Positions 1 to 6,737 of a stretch of 9,897 bases of DNA are shown here, in pieces. A program made the position numbers and the translations under genes. Within the stretch, counting starts at the first letter, position 1, and the number at the start of each line of letters is the position of its first letter. The notes under the pieces are model-generated. The model was given only the letters and a program-made list of their open reading frames with translations, had not been told where the DNA came from and made no database searches. Source of the stretch: Bacillota bacterium (GTDB taxonomy: Bacteria; Bacillota; Clostridia; Lachnospirales; Lachnospiraceae); assembly GCA_023437885.1 (NCBI GenBank), contig JAEZFH010000275.1:1-9897 (forward strand), given 5' to 3'.

Positions 1-1143
1 ATCGGGCTGCAGAGCCAGTTAGAGGAGCTGTCGGCACAGGAAGAACAGATAGACCCCTCTGTTATCGAAGCTCTCCAATCCCAGCTGGATGCCGAGAAAG
101 AACATAAGGCGGCATTGGAGCAGGATCTCAATGCCAAAATAGTAGAATTATTTTCCGCAAGGGATGAGGTAGCCGCTGCCGCAAGTGATTTAGTGGAAGC
201 CCAATCCAGACTTGAGACAATAACCAACGAGCATGAACAGGAAAAGGCTCAGTTAAAAGCTTTTACGAGTGACTATGAATACTTGGAGCAGGAGCTGGAA
301 AGTTCAAAATCCTCATTAGAAGCCGCAGCCGTTGAACTGGAGCAGATGAAGTCTTCCATGCAGCAGAAAGCTCAGGAGGCTGATCAGGCCCAGGACGAGA
401 TCCAAATCCTCAAATCTCAGCTTGAGCGTGCCCATGTCATGAACTTCGAGCAATCCGAAAAATTGGCTGCCATCAGCACTTATGCAGATGATTATAACAA
501 TCTGAAGGAAAAGCTGGCGTCCACCGGTACCTCCCTGCATGAAAAAACAGCCGAATTGGAAAAGGCGCAAAAAGAAATAGAGCAATTAAAGGATGAATTA
601 GCCATCGCAATGGTTGCCGTTGATGAACAAGCGAAGCTGAAAGCCAATGAGAAGAGACAAATGGCCATCTTAAACCAAGCCTCCGAGATTTCCTACCAGG
701 CATACTATGACATGTCCAGGATGCGCAACGAGGTTGTAGAATATATCCATGAGCACATGAAGGATTATTACCAACTGGTGAATGAGAATAATCTGAAAAT
801 GCGTGCCGCCATTGAACAGCGCCAGCTGGAATACAATCAGATTATCCGTGAGTTCTTTGCCAAGGCCTCCGAATACCGTATCAGTCTGTCGACCCTTGAC
901 AGTGATTACAATAATATGGCTGATTTTAATATGAATATTGATAAGCTATCCAACCGCATGAATGAAATTATGGATAATTTCATCGAGGAATCAAACATCC
1001 ATCTTAAGGATTCCAATGTGAAGCTTAAGAAGAAGGACGACGATTTAAAGTCCGAGGAAGAGACCTCTGCTGAAGAGAGCTCCTCTGCCCACCATCCGGA
1101 AGAGATCACCAAGAAACCTTTTGTATTCAAAATTTCCGGTTGA
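1..1143 (+). CDS. Coiled-coil protein of unknown function (5' end outside window)
   Basis: The reading frame is open from the first base, so the true start lies upstream; a TTG at 115 is only an internal codon. About 380 residues are visible. Roughly the first 220 are rich in Glu, Gln, Lys, Ala and Leu with heptad-like spacing, which indicates a long coiled coil. A less repetitive segment follows with many Tyr, Asn and Met residues (around YQAYYDMSRMRNEVVEYIHEH), still helical in appearance. A strongly acidic and Ser-rich stretch (KKKDDDLKSEEE) leads to a short hydrophobic C-terminus ending FVFKISG. No transmembrane segment or enzymatic motif is visible in this part. I do not recognise the family. 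A cytoskeletal, cell-division or scaffolding role would fit a long coiled coil, but that is a guess. The gene converges on the lactate operon and has its own terminator. Confidence 0.85.
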   Translation: MGLQSQLEELSAQEEQIDPSVIEALQSQLDAEKEHKAALEQDLNAKIVELFSARDEVAAAASDLVEAQSRLETITNEHEQEKAQLKAFTSDYEYLEQELESSKSSLEAAAVELEQMKSSMQQKAQEADQAQDEIQILKSQLERAHVMNFEQSEKLAAISTYADDYNNLKEKLASTGTSLHEKTAELEKAQKEIEQLKDELAIAMVAVDEQAKLKANEKRQMAILNQASEISYQAYYDMSRMRNEVVEYIHEHMKDYYQLVNENNLKMRAAIEQRQLEYNQIIREFFAKASEYRISLSTLDSDYNNMADFNMNIDKLSNRMNEIMDNFIEESNIHLKDSNVKLKKKDDDLKSEEETSAEESSSAHHPEEITKKPFVFKISG

Positions 1144-1161
1144 TATCCGAGTATTAATATT

Positions 1162-1204
1162 AAGAAGCAGTTTCAAAATTCCATTTTTGAAACTGCTTCT
1201 TTTT
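1162..1204 (+). terminator. Intrinsic terminator, probably bidirectional
   Basis: A perfect 17-bp inverted repeat (1162-1178 with 1185-1201) encloses a 6-nt loop, and the right arm runs into a T run ending at 1204. It lies 18 bp after the stop codon of the coiled-coil gene. On the minus strand the same stem is followed by an AT-rich stretch, so it can also end the convergent lactate operon, whose last stop codon is at 1251. Bases 1205-1250 hold nothing else that I can see. Confidence 0.9.
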
Positions 1205-1250
1205 ACTTAGGATGATATAAATTACCTGACGGGATCATGTTCCGTTTCCT

Positions 1251-2654
1251 CTATAGCTGGCATACCTTCCGGGGATTTAAGATGTTTTTCGGATCAAAGG
1301 CCTTCTTAATTCCCCTCATGATTTCAACGGTTGCCGGATCCAGGGACTCAAAGAGATAAGATTTCTTTGCATAGCCGATGCCGTGTTCGCCGGATACCTG
1401 CCCACGAAGCTCTCTTGCCTTTCCATATATCTTATCCATCGCTTCCGTCATTCTTTTTTGCCACTCTTCTTCACTTAACTCATCCTTCAGAATGTATGCA
1501 TGCAAGTTTCCGTCTCCTGCGTGGCCAAAGCTTTTTATCCGGATATTAACTTCCTTATACAAGCCATGGATATACTCCACCATTTCATTGACACAGCTTC
1601 GGGGAACTACTACGTCCACCTCGTCCATATAGGTGGTGGAGCCTTTGATTGCCTCCAGGAAGGCACCTCTCGCCTTCCAGATGGATTCCTCCCTCTCCGT
1701 AGTATCGGAGATCAGGATATCAATTGCTCCCTGCTCAAGACAGATCTTCGCAGCACTTTCATATGCCTTCTCGATTTCCTGGGTGGTATTGCCGTCAAAT
1801 TTCAGGAGAAGATAAGCATCTGCGCTGTTATCCGGGAATTTCTTGCCCAGGTATTTCTCCGCATCCATAATTACTTCCCTCTGCATAAACTCAATTGCGG
1901 TGGGAGCAGATTTTGATTTGATGATCATCGGAACGGTTCGGATTGCCTGCTCCAGGCTGGGGAAGGGAATCAGCAGGCTGATAGCCTTCTGAGGAAGTGG
2001 AATCAGCTTCAGCGTTGCCTTTGTGATAATTCCGAGTGTTCCCTCCGAGCCGACCATCAGATCCTTCATGGCATAGCCCGTACTATTCTTTACTACCTTG
2101 CCGCCGAATTCAACGATGGTTCCATCCGGCAATACTACCTCCAGACCACGGACATAATCTCTGGTTACTCCATATTTTACTGCTCTCATGCCTCCGGCAT
2201 TGGTGCTGATATTACCGCCGATGGTTGCAGATTTTTCACCCGGGTCCGGAGGATAGAACAGGTCTCTCTCCTGGACATAGGCAGACAGCTCCATTAAGAG
2301 AACCCCCGGTTCCACGGTAATGGTAAGATTATCCTCATCCAGCTCAAGGACATGGTTCATCAGCGTGGTATCCAGCATAATACCATGCTCCATGGCTACG
2401 GAAGCTCCCACCAGACCGGTTCCCGAACCGCGGGGTGTTACCGGAATATTATTGATATAAGCATATTTCATAATCTCGGATACCTCCCCTGAGGAGATTA
2501 CCTTAACTACAAGATCCGGATAGCTTGCGGTATCACTTAGCTCATCGTGGCTATATTCTTCATTAATGTTTTCCCCAAATAAGACCCGTTCCGGATCATT
2601 GATTAATTGACTGATATATAATAAATCATTCTGATCAATTCTTTTATAATTCAT
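1251..2654 (-). CDS. lctD: FAD-dependent lactate dehydrogenase (GlcD/LctD type)
   Basis: This is a cytoplasmic flavoprotein of the glycolate oxidase GlcD / D-lactate dehydrogenase family. The usual family length is about 460-470 residues and this one is 467. The PCMH-type FAD-binding domain covers about residues 40-220, with TPRGSGTGLVG at 73-83, the PPDPGEKSATIGGNISTNAG segment at 135-154 and GSEGTLGI at 202-209. The C-terminal FAD-oxidase domain carries HAGDGNLH at 378-385 and SGEHGIG at 421-427, the conserved metal/substrate-site motifs. It is the last gene of an operon with an Etf and a lactate permease. The inferred reaction is therefore lactate to pyruvate, with electrons passed to EtfBA. 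By family knowledge of the Acetobacterium woodii Ldh-EtfAB complex, this is coupled to NAD+ reduction and ferredoxin oxidation. I chose the ATG at 2654 because GGAGG stands 5 nt upstream; an ATG at 2666 would add four residues but has a poor site. Glycolate or another 2-hydroxyacid is possible as substrate. Confidence 0.9.
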   Translation of the reverse strand: MNYKRIDQNDLLYISQLINDPERVLFGENINEEYSHDELSDTASYPDLVVKVISSGEVSEIMKYAYINNIPVTPRGSGTGLVGASVAMEHGIMLDTTLMNHVLELDEDNLTITVEPGVLLMELSAYVQERDLFYPPDPGEKSATIGGNISTNAGGMRAVKYGVTRDYVRGLEVVLPDGTIVEFGGKVVKNSTGYAMKDLMVGSEGTLGIITKATLKLIPLPQKAISLLIPFPSLEQAIRTVPMIIKSKSAPTAIEFMQREVIMDAEKYLGKKFPDNSADAYLLLKFDGNTTQEIEKAYESAAKICLEQGAIDILISDTTEREESIWKARGAFLEAIKGSTTYMDEVDVVVPRSCVNEMVEYIHGLYKEVNIRIKSFGHAGDGNLHAYILKDELSEEEWQKRMTEAMDKIYGKARELRGQVSGEHGIGYAKKSYLFESLDPATVEIMRGIKKAFDPKNILNPRKVCQL

Positions 2655-2735
2655 TGCTGCCTCCATTCCTGCGCATATCTTGCGCGCCTCTAATCTTCAT
2701 ATAAACTCACCCAGGCACCCAGGCTGCCCGCTGTT

Positions 2736-4730
2736 TCACCGGGTTTCCCTGTTACTCTTGATCTGGTTGATCAGGTTCGGAATAATCTCGTATAAGTCTC
2801 CGACCAGTCCGTAATGGGCTGTCTTAAAGATCGGCGCATTTTCATCCTTATTGATGGCAATGATGTGCTCGGAATTATTCATACCTGCGGTAAACTGTAC
2901 CGAACCGGATACACCGACCGTAATAATCAGCTTCGGTCTTACGGTTCTGCCGCTTAAGCCTACCTGGCGCTTCGCCTCCACCCATCCGGCTTCCATCATC
3001 GGTCTCGTACAGGCAAGCTGTCCGCCCAGCAGATCCGCTAATTCCTGTACCATCTGCAGATCCTCTTCCTTCTTGATACCCCGGCCTGCAACCACCAGCA
3101 CTTCTGCAGCTTCGATGTACTGCTCTTTTTCCTTCGCAATAATATCAAGAACTTCAATCTTACTTGCCAATTTTGCTGCCGGAACCTGGCAGGCGATGAT
3201 TTCACCGGACTCGGCGTTACTTCTTCTGGGGGCATCCATGACCTTGTATCTGACGGTGGCCATCTGTGGTCTGTGATTCGGAGTCAGAATCTGTGCCATG
3301 ATATTTCCTCCGAAGGCAGGCCGGATTTGAACCAGATCGGTCTCCTCGTTAATATCCAGGATGGTACAGTCAGCAGTAAGTCCTGTCCTTAACCTCGCTG
3401 CCAGTCTGGGCGCCAGCTGGCGTCCCACCGGAGTCGCGCCCATAAGAATTGCTGTCGGATGAAGTCTGGTTACAAAATCCTCGAGAACCGCAGTATAAGG
3501 CTCAATCTTAAAACGGTCCAAAACCTCATCCTCATATAAAAATACCTTGTCAACACTATAGTGGAGCAGCTCACGGCCGTTTTCCCCTATCTTATTGCCC
3601 ATCATCACCGCATATACGGGATGATTGATCTTTGCCGCCAGCTCCCTGGCCTTGCCTATCAACTCATAAGTAACCGGATGAATCTGACCGTCAATGTGAT
3701 CTACATAGACTGCGATACCCTTCCATTGACCTTTGTCAATTTTGGCAATTTCCTCTTCCACATACTCTACGGCCCCCTTGGGACCCTTTTTCACACAAAT
3801 CTTACACATCTTGCAGGCTGCATTGATGTAAAGCTCTCCGTTCTTATTCTCCATTGCGCTAAAGGGACAGAGACGGATCATTTCCTCGATATTGCCCACT
3901 AAGCTTTGATTGATGACTAATTTCGCCATTGTCTTTCCCTCCTTTACAAATTTCAGTTCACATAGCTTTTTATGCAGCCGATCTGTAAGCTCCGTCTGGG
4001 CTCCGGTCCATTGCTCACGATGGGAATTCACCGCCGGAGGGAAGATACGCTGAACCTGTGTCGGAGAGCCGTTCAGTCCATAATGCTTCTCCTCCTGGTC
4101 CTCAAGCTGATCCAGGCTGATCACTCTGATTTCACGGTCCTTCGTCATCTCCTTCTTCAGATAAGAAGGGAGCCTCGGCATGAAGATGTCCTTATCCACC
4201 GACAGCAGGCATGGATACTGGATCTTTGCAATCTCCACCTCATGGGTCATATCCATCTCTACGGTAATTGCCCCCGCACCAAGCTCTACGATTTTTGATA
4301 CATTGGATACGCTGGGTATGTTCAGATACTCGGATACCTCGGGACCTACCTGGGCAGTATCCCCATCCGTCGTCTGCTTTCCGCAAAGGATCAGGTCGAA
4401 TTCTCCCAAGAGCTTAATTCCCTGGGAGATAGTGTAGCTGGTTGCAAGAACATCGGCACCGCCAAACCTGCGGTCCGATATCAAAACTCCTTCATCGGCA
4501 CCCATAGCAAAGGCTTCCCTTATCACACTGGCGGCTTGCCCGGGTCCCATGGTCAGGACACTGATCTTGCCGCCCAACTCTTCCCGGATACGTAGTGCCG
4601 TCTCAATGGCATATAAATCATACGGATTCATCTTGGATTCAACGCCGTTCCTCTTTAATACTCCCGTAACCGGATCTACTTCCACTTTATTGCTGTCCGG
4701 CACTTGTTTAATACATACTAGAATGTTCAT
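2736..4730 (-). CDS. lctBC: Fused electron-transfer flavoprotein EtfB-EtfA with Fe-S domain
   Basis: One 664-residue frame contains both Etf subunits. Residues 1-267 are EtfB (MNILVCIKQVPD start; CGKQTTDGDTAQVGP at 116-130, the nucleotide/flavin loop). Residues from about 268 are EtfA. It opens with MAKLVINQ and a roughly 60-residue ferredoxin-like domain holding Cys288, Cys306, Cys309 and Cys312 (CKMCKIC), expected to hold one [4Fe-4S] cluster as in LctC-type EtfA. The C-terminal EtfA FAD domain shows GLSGRTVRPK at 591-600, GVSGSVQ near 606-612 and NKDENAPIFKTAHYGLVGD near 627-645. The inferred role is to take electrons from lactate dehydrogenase and pass them to NAD+ while using reduced ferredoxin (confurcation). 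The start at 4730 has AAGGAGG 6 nt upstream; an in-frame ATG at 4754 is less likely. Family members are normally two genes; here no stop separates them, although a good internal ribosome binding site remains at the joint. This may be a true fusion, a recent indel or a sequencing error. Confidence 0.9.
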   Translation of the reverse strand: MNILVCIKQVPDSNKVEVDPVTGVLKRNGVESKMNPYDLYAIETALRIREELGGKISVLTMGPGQAASVIREAFAMGADEGVLISDRRFGGADVLATSYTISQGIKLLGEFDLILCGKQTTDGDTAQVGPEVSEYLNIPSVSNVSKIVELGAGAITVEMDMTHEVEIAKIQYPCLLSVDKDIFMPRLPSYLKKEMTKDREIRVISLDQLEDQEEKHYGLNGSPTQVQRIFPPAVNSHREQWTGAQTELTDRLHKKLCELKFVKEGKTMAKLVINQSLVGNIEEMIRLCPFSAMENKNGELYINAACKMCKICVKKGPKGAVEYVEEEIAKIDKGQWKGIAVYVDHIDGQIHPVTYELIGKARELAAKINHPVYAVMMGNKIGENGRELLHYSVDKVFLYEDEVLDRFKIEPYTAVLEDFVTRLHPTAILMGATPVGRQLAPRLAARLRTGLTADCTILDINEETDLVQIRPAFGGNIMAQILTPNHRPQMATVRYKVMDAPRRSNAESGEIIACQVPAAKLASKIEVLDIIAKEKEQYIEAAEVLVVAGRGIKKEEDLQMVQELADLLGGQLACTRPMMEAGWVEAKRQVGLSGRTVRPKLIITVGVSGSVQFTAGMNNSEHIIAINKDENAPIFKTAHYGLVGDLYEIIPNLINQIKSNRETR
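3927..3946 (-). promoter_or_regulatory. Internal ribosome binding site and start codon of the EtfA half
   Basis: Inside the fused frame, AAGGAGG (3944-3938) stands 8 nt before an ATG (3929-3927) that begins the normal EtfA sequence MAKLVINQ. Just before and overlapping this site, a TAA (3946-3944) lies one base out of frame with EtfB. This is the usual arrangement of two adjacent genes, stop-SD-start, displaced by one nucleotide. Separate EtfA (397 residues) could still be made from this site. Confidence 0.75.
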
Positions 4731-4756
4731 ACTTCTCCTCCTTTTTCTTATCAAAG

Positions 4757-4786
4757 CTATTTTTCACAGCCATTCTTCACAGCCAT
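4757..4786 (-). repeat. 13-bp-period direct repeat; possible 9-codon mini-ORF
   Basis: The 11-mer ATGGCTGTGAA (minus strand) occurs twice with a 13-bp period (4786-4776 and 4773-4763). Read from the first ATG it forms MAVKNGCEK followed by TAG at 4757. It lies 26 bp upstream of the etfBA start. There is only a weak purine-rich sequence before the ATG, so translation is doubtful; it may simply be a small tandem duplication. Confidence 0.35.
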
Positions 4787-4806
4787 AAAGCTTCTCTTCC
4801 TTCACT

Positions 4807-4849
4807 CTTTCGGGAATACCGCTGCAAGCGGCGCAAACAACACCGAAAG
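4807..4849 (-). other. Hairpin in the permease-etfBA intergenic space
   Basis: CTTTCGG and CCGAAAG (4807-4813 and 4843-4849) pair perfectly and enclose a second stem, CCGC/GCGG (4819-4822 and 4828-4831). No T run follows on the operon strand, so it does not look like a terminator. In the 142-bp gap between permease and Etf it could stabilise or delimit processed mRNA, which would help set different levels of the membrane and soluble proteins. That role is inference. Confidence 0.5.
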
Positions 4850-4872
4850 GCTATTAGAACTTAAAATCATTT

Positions 4873-6420
4873 TCACGCAGATCCCAAGAGTCTTGCACCA
4901 AGAAAGGTAACCATTCCCACAATCGCGACAAATAGTATAAAATATTTAATGGTTCCCTTCAGCAATACGCTTTCTTTTCCCTGAAGGCTTACTGCTGCTA
5001 CCGCAACCGCGATACTCTGGGGCGAGATCATCTTGGCAGTAATGGCACCTGCGGTGTTGGATGCCGCAATCCAGGACTGATTTAAGTTAAGTGCAACCGA
5101 GGTCTCCAATTGGAGTCCGCCGAATAACACACTGGCAGAAGTTCCGCTGCCGGTGACAAAGGTTCCGATTGCTCCGAGGAAGGGCGCAAACAAGGGGTAA
5201 AAGGAGCCTGTCACGGTGACAAACATCAGGGCGATGGAGGATATCATTCCGCTGTAGCCCATCAGCTTCGCAGTTGCCATAATACAGATAATCGTAACGA
5301 TTGTTTTGCTTAACTGTATCACGGCCTTACCAAAAATCTTAAACATATCCTGAAAACCTGCGCCCTGGAGCTTGCCTCCGATCAAGGCAGCGAGCAGGAT
5401 CCATACTCCGGGAGTAGCCAACCAGGAGAAGGTATATGGTGCTGCATTCTCACCGGTATAGATATTCACTGAGGTTTTTACCAGGGTCAGGAGCTCATTC
5501 AATGGAGTAATCAGCTTTGAGGTTGCCAGCAGCAGAATAAAAATCAGAATGAAAGGACTCCAGGCCACCAACGCCTGCTTCGCGGTAATCCTTTCCTCCT
5601 GCTTTGCCTCCAGACGATACTTGGGATCAACCTCCCCCTTGCCAAATATCCTGGCGGTAACAAAGGTGCCAAGCATGGAGCACACGGAACCGATCACCAC
5701 GGGGAGCTCTGCTCCAAGATACTTTGCCACCAGATATTCCGGCAGCAGGAAGGACAATCCGGAAATCAGGGTAATCAGCCACACCCCCTGAAAGGCTTTT
5801 CTGGACCTTCCGGTCAGATACACCAGAATAAAGGGTGTTAATAAAATAATCGGCGTTAGTATTAATACCGTATTCGTAGATAATCCGAAGACCTCCAAGC
5901 CGGTAATCTTTGACAGTGTTGTTGTCGGTATTCCGATGGAGCCGAACGCAGTAGGAGTCGCATTGGCAATCAGGCAGACAATCGCAGCAAAAACCGGATC
6001 AAAACCCAGTCCCCAAAGCATACTGGCAGGTATTGCAACCGCGGTTCCGAAGCCGGCCATACCCTCCATAAAGCCTCCGAAGCCCCAGGCAATAAATAAT
6101 ACCAAAACTCTTTTATCCCTTGTAACGCTTGCTAACATTTTCTTAATAACTTCCATATTGCCGGTTGATACGCAGACATTGTAGGTAAATATGGCTGCGA
6201 TAATTACAATGATGATGGGCCACAGGGCCAATGCTGCTCCCTCGGCTGCCGCTGTTACACTATCCAGCAGGGGCATCTTCCATACGAATACCGCCAGAAT
6301 ATAAGCAATGGCCAGGGCTGCCACGCAGGCTTTAAAACCGGGGATTTTCAGAGCCGTCAAACCTACAATCAGCCAAATAATCGGCAATAATGCTAAAACA
6401 AAAGCTAAAGTCATATTCAT
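4873..6420 (-). CDS. lctP: Lactate permease (LctP/LldP family)
   Basis: This is an integral membrane transporter of the lactate permease family, 515 residues, slightly shorter than the roughly 550 of the E. coli proteins. It is hydrophobic throughout, with many predicted membrane helices, beginning with one at about residues 5-25 after a short N-terminus. The family signature lies in the N-terminal third: GFGGFMEGMAGFGTAVAIPA followed by CLIANATPTAFGSIGIPTTT. The gene is first in the operon, so import precedes the dehydrogenase and Etf genes. The expected mode is lactate/proton symport; glycolate is often also accepted by this family. I chose the ATG at 6420 because GGAG lies 6 nt before it; an ATG at 6432 would add MEKI, but its own site is poor and its codons form that Shine-Dalgarno. 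The 5' leader is long, about 230 nt, and contains two operators and a large hairpin. Confidence 0.93.
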   Translation of the reverse strand: MNMTLAFVLALLPIIWLIVGLTALKIPGFKACVAALAIAYILAVFVWKMPLLDSVTAAAEGAALALWPIIIVIIAAIFTYNVCVSTGNMEVIKKMLASVTRDKRVLVLFIAWGFGGFMEGMAGFGTAVAIPASMLWGLGFDPVFAAIVCLIANATPTAFGSIGIPTTTLSKITGLEVFGLSTNTVLILTPIILLTPFILVYLTGRSRKAFQGVWLITLISGLSFLLPEYLVAKYLGAELPVVIGSVCSMLGTFVTARIFGKGEVDPKYRLEAKQEERITAKQALVAWSPFILIFILLLATSKLITPLNELLTLVKTSVNIYTGENAAPYTFSWLATPGVWILLAALIGGKLQGAGFQDMFKIFGKAVIQLSKTIVTIICIMATAKLMGYSGMISSIALMFVTVTGSFYPLFAPFLGAIGTFVTGSGTSASVLFGGLQLETSVALNLNQSWIAASNTAGAITAKMISPQSIAVAVAAVSLQGKESVLLKGTIKYFILFVAIVGMVTFLGARLLGSA

Positions 6421-6461
6421 AATTTTCTCCATTCCAGCGCGGTGTCAATGTCCTAAGACGA

Positions 6462-6478
6462 GTAATCCAAATGATTAC
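6462..6478. other. Small inverted repeat near the permease start
   Basis: GTAATC (6462-6467) and GATTAC (6473-6478) pair perfectly around a 5-nt loop, between the first operator and the permease gene. No T run follows. It may be part of the leader RNA fold or a minor protein site. Confidence 0.35.
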
Positions 6479-6484
6479 GCAAAC

Positions 6485-6495
6485 TGGTAGGACCA
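6485..6495. promoter_or_regulatory. Operator 1, TGGTAGGACCA (GntR/FadR type)
   Basis: TGGT and ACCA flank a 3-bp centre, the TGGTnnnACCA pattern typical of FadR-subfamily regulators such as PdhR and LldR. An identical 11-mer occurs at 6635. This copy lies about 155 nt inside the transcribed leader and 64 bp before the permease start, where it could act as a roadblock or as a looping partner of operator 2. Confidence 0.75.
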
Positions 6496-6515
6496 ATTTT
6501 TATGATAAAAGAAAA

Positions 6516-6616
6516 GTTGCATAACCAGAAGTTTTGGCTAACCACGCGTGATAATTACTATCTGCAGTATAAGAATTATCACTCGTATCCATAGCTAAAA
6601 CAGAGAGTTATGCAAC
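6516..6616 (-). terminator. Nested 101-nt hairpin with T run in the operon leader
   Basis: Three stems are nested: GTTGCATAAC with GTTATGCAAC (6516-6525, 6607-6616; perfect 10 bp), TTTTGGCTA with TAGCTAAAA (6532-6540, 6592-6600; one mismatch that is a wobble pair in one strand's RNA), and GTGATAATT with AATTATCAC (6548-6556, 6574-6582; perfect 9 bp), with a 17-nt apical loop. On the minus (operon) strand the base of the stem is followed at once by TTTTCTTTT; on the plus strand no T run follows. It could end transcripts arriving from the regulator gene or act as an attenuator in the operon leader. The internal loops make its strength uncertain. Confidence 0.6.
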
Positions 6617-6634
6617 ACTCTGCTACCTTGAAAT

Positions 6635-6645
6635 TGGTAGGACCA
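6635..6645. promoter_or_regulatory. Operator 2, TGGTAGGACCA, just downstream of the promoter
   Basis: This is the same 11-mer as at 6485. It starts about 6 bp past the expected transcription start of the lactate operon promoter, a classic position for a repressor that blocks initiation or escape. The sequences flanking both operators are mirrored (AAATTGGT here, ACCAATTT at 6492-6499). Confidence 0.8.
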
Positions 6646-6650
6646 CTTTG

Positions 6651-6686
6651 TAGCTTTATTATACTTTTGTTTTATTCCGCTGTCAA
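6651..6686 (-). promoter_or_regulatory. Sigma-A promoter of the lactate operon
   Basis: On the minus strand there is a perfect -35 box TTGACA (6686-6681), a 17-bp spacer and a perfect -10 box TATAAT (6663-6658), with the expected start near 6651. It lies after the regulator gene and before the permease, giving a leader of about 230 nt. A promoter this strong implies tight repression, which fits the operator directly behind it. Confidence 0.85.
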
Positions 6687-6737
6687 CAAACGTCATTTTT
6701 TTAACAATTTCACTATAGCAGGAATGGAAGATATGTG

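Noticed and set aside
1500..1916. 138-codon plus-strand frame inside the lactate dehydrogenase gene
   Set aside because: It is antisense to a conserved enzyme region, with no ribosome binding site or recognisable motif.
2708..2723. Tandem 8-bp repeat CACCCAGG in the gap between etfBA and lctD
   Set aside because: It is only two short units with no link to a start site or known element; probably chance or slippage.
6516..6616. Insertion of a small MITE-like element as the source of the nested inverted repeat
   Set aside because: There is no target-site duplication beside the terminal repeats, and the symmetry extends outward to include both operators, which fits a regulatory region better. 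A second genomic copy would reopen the idea.
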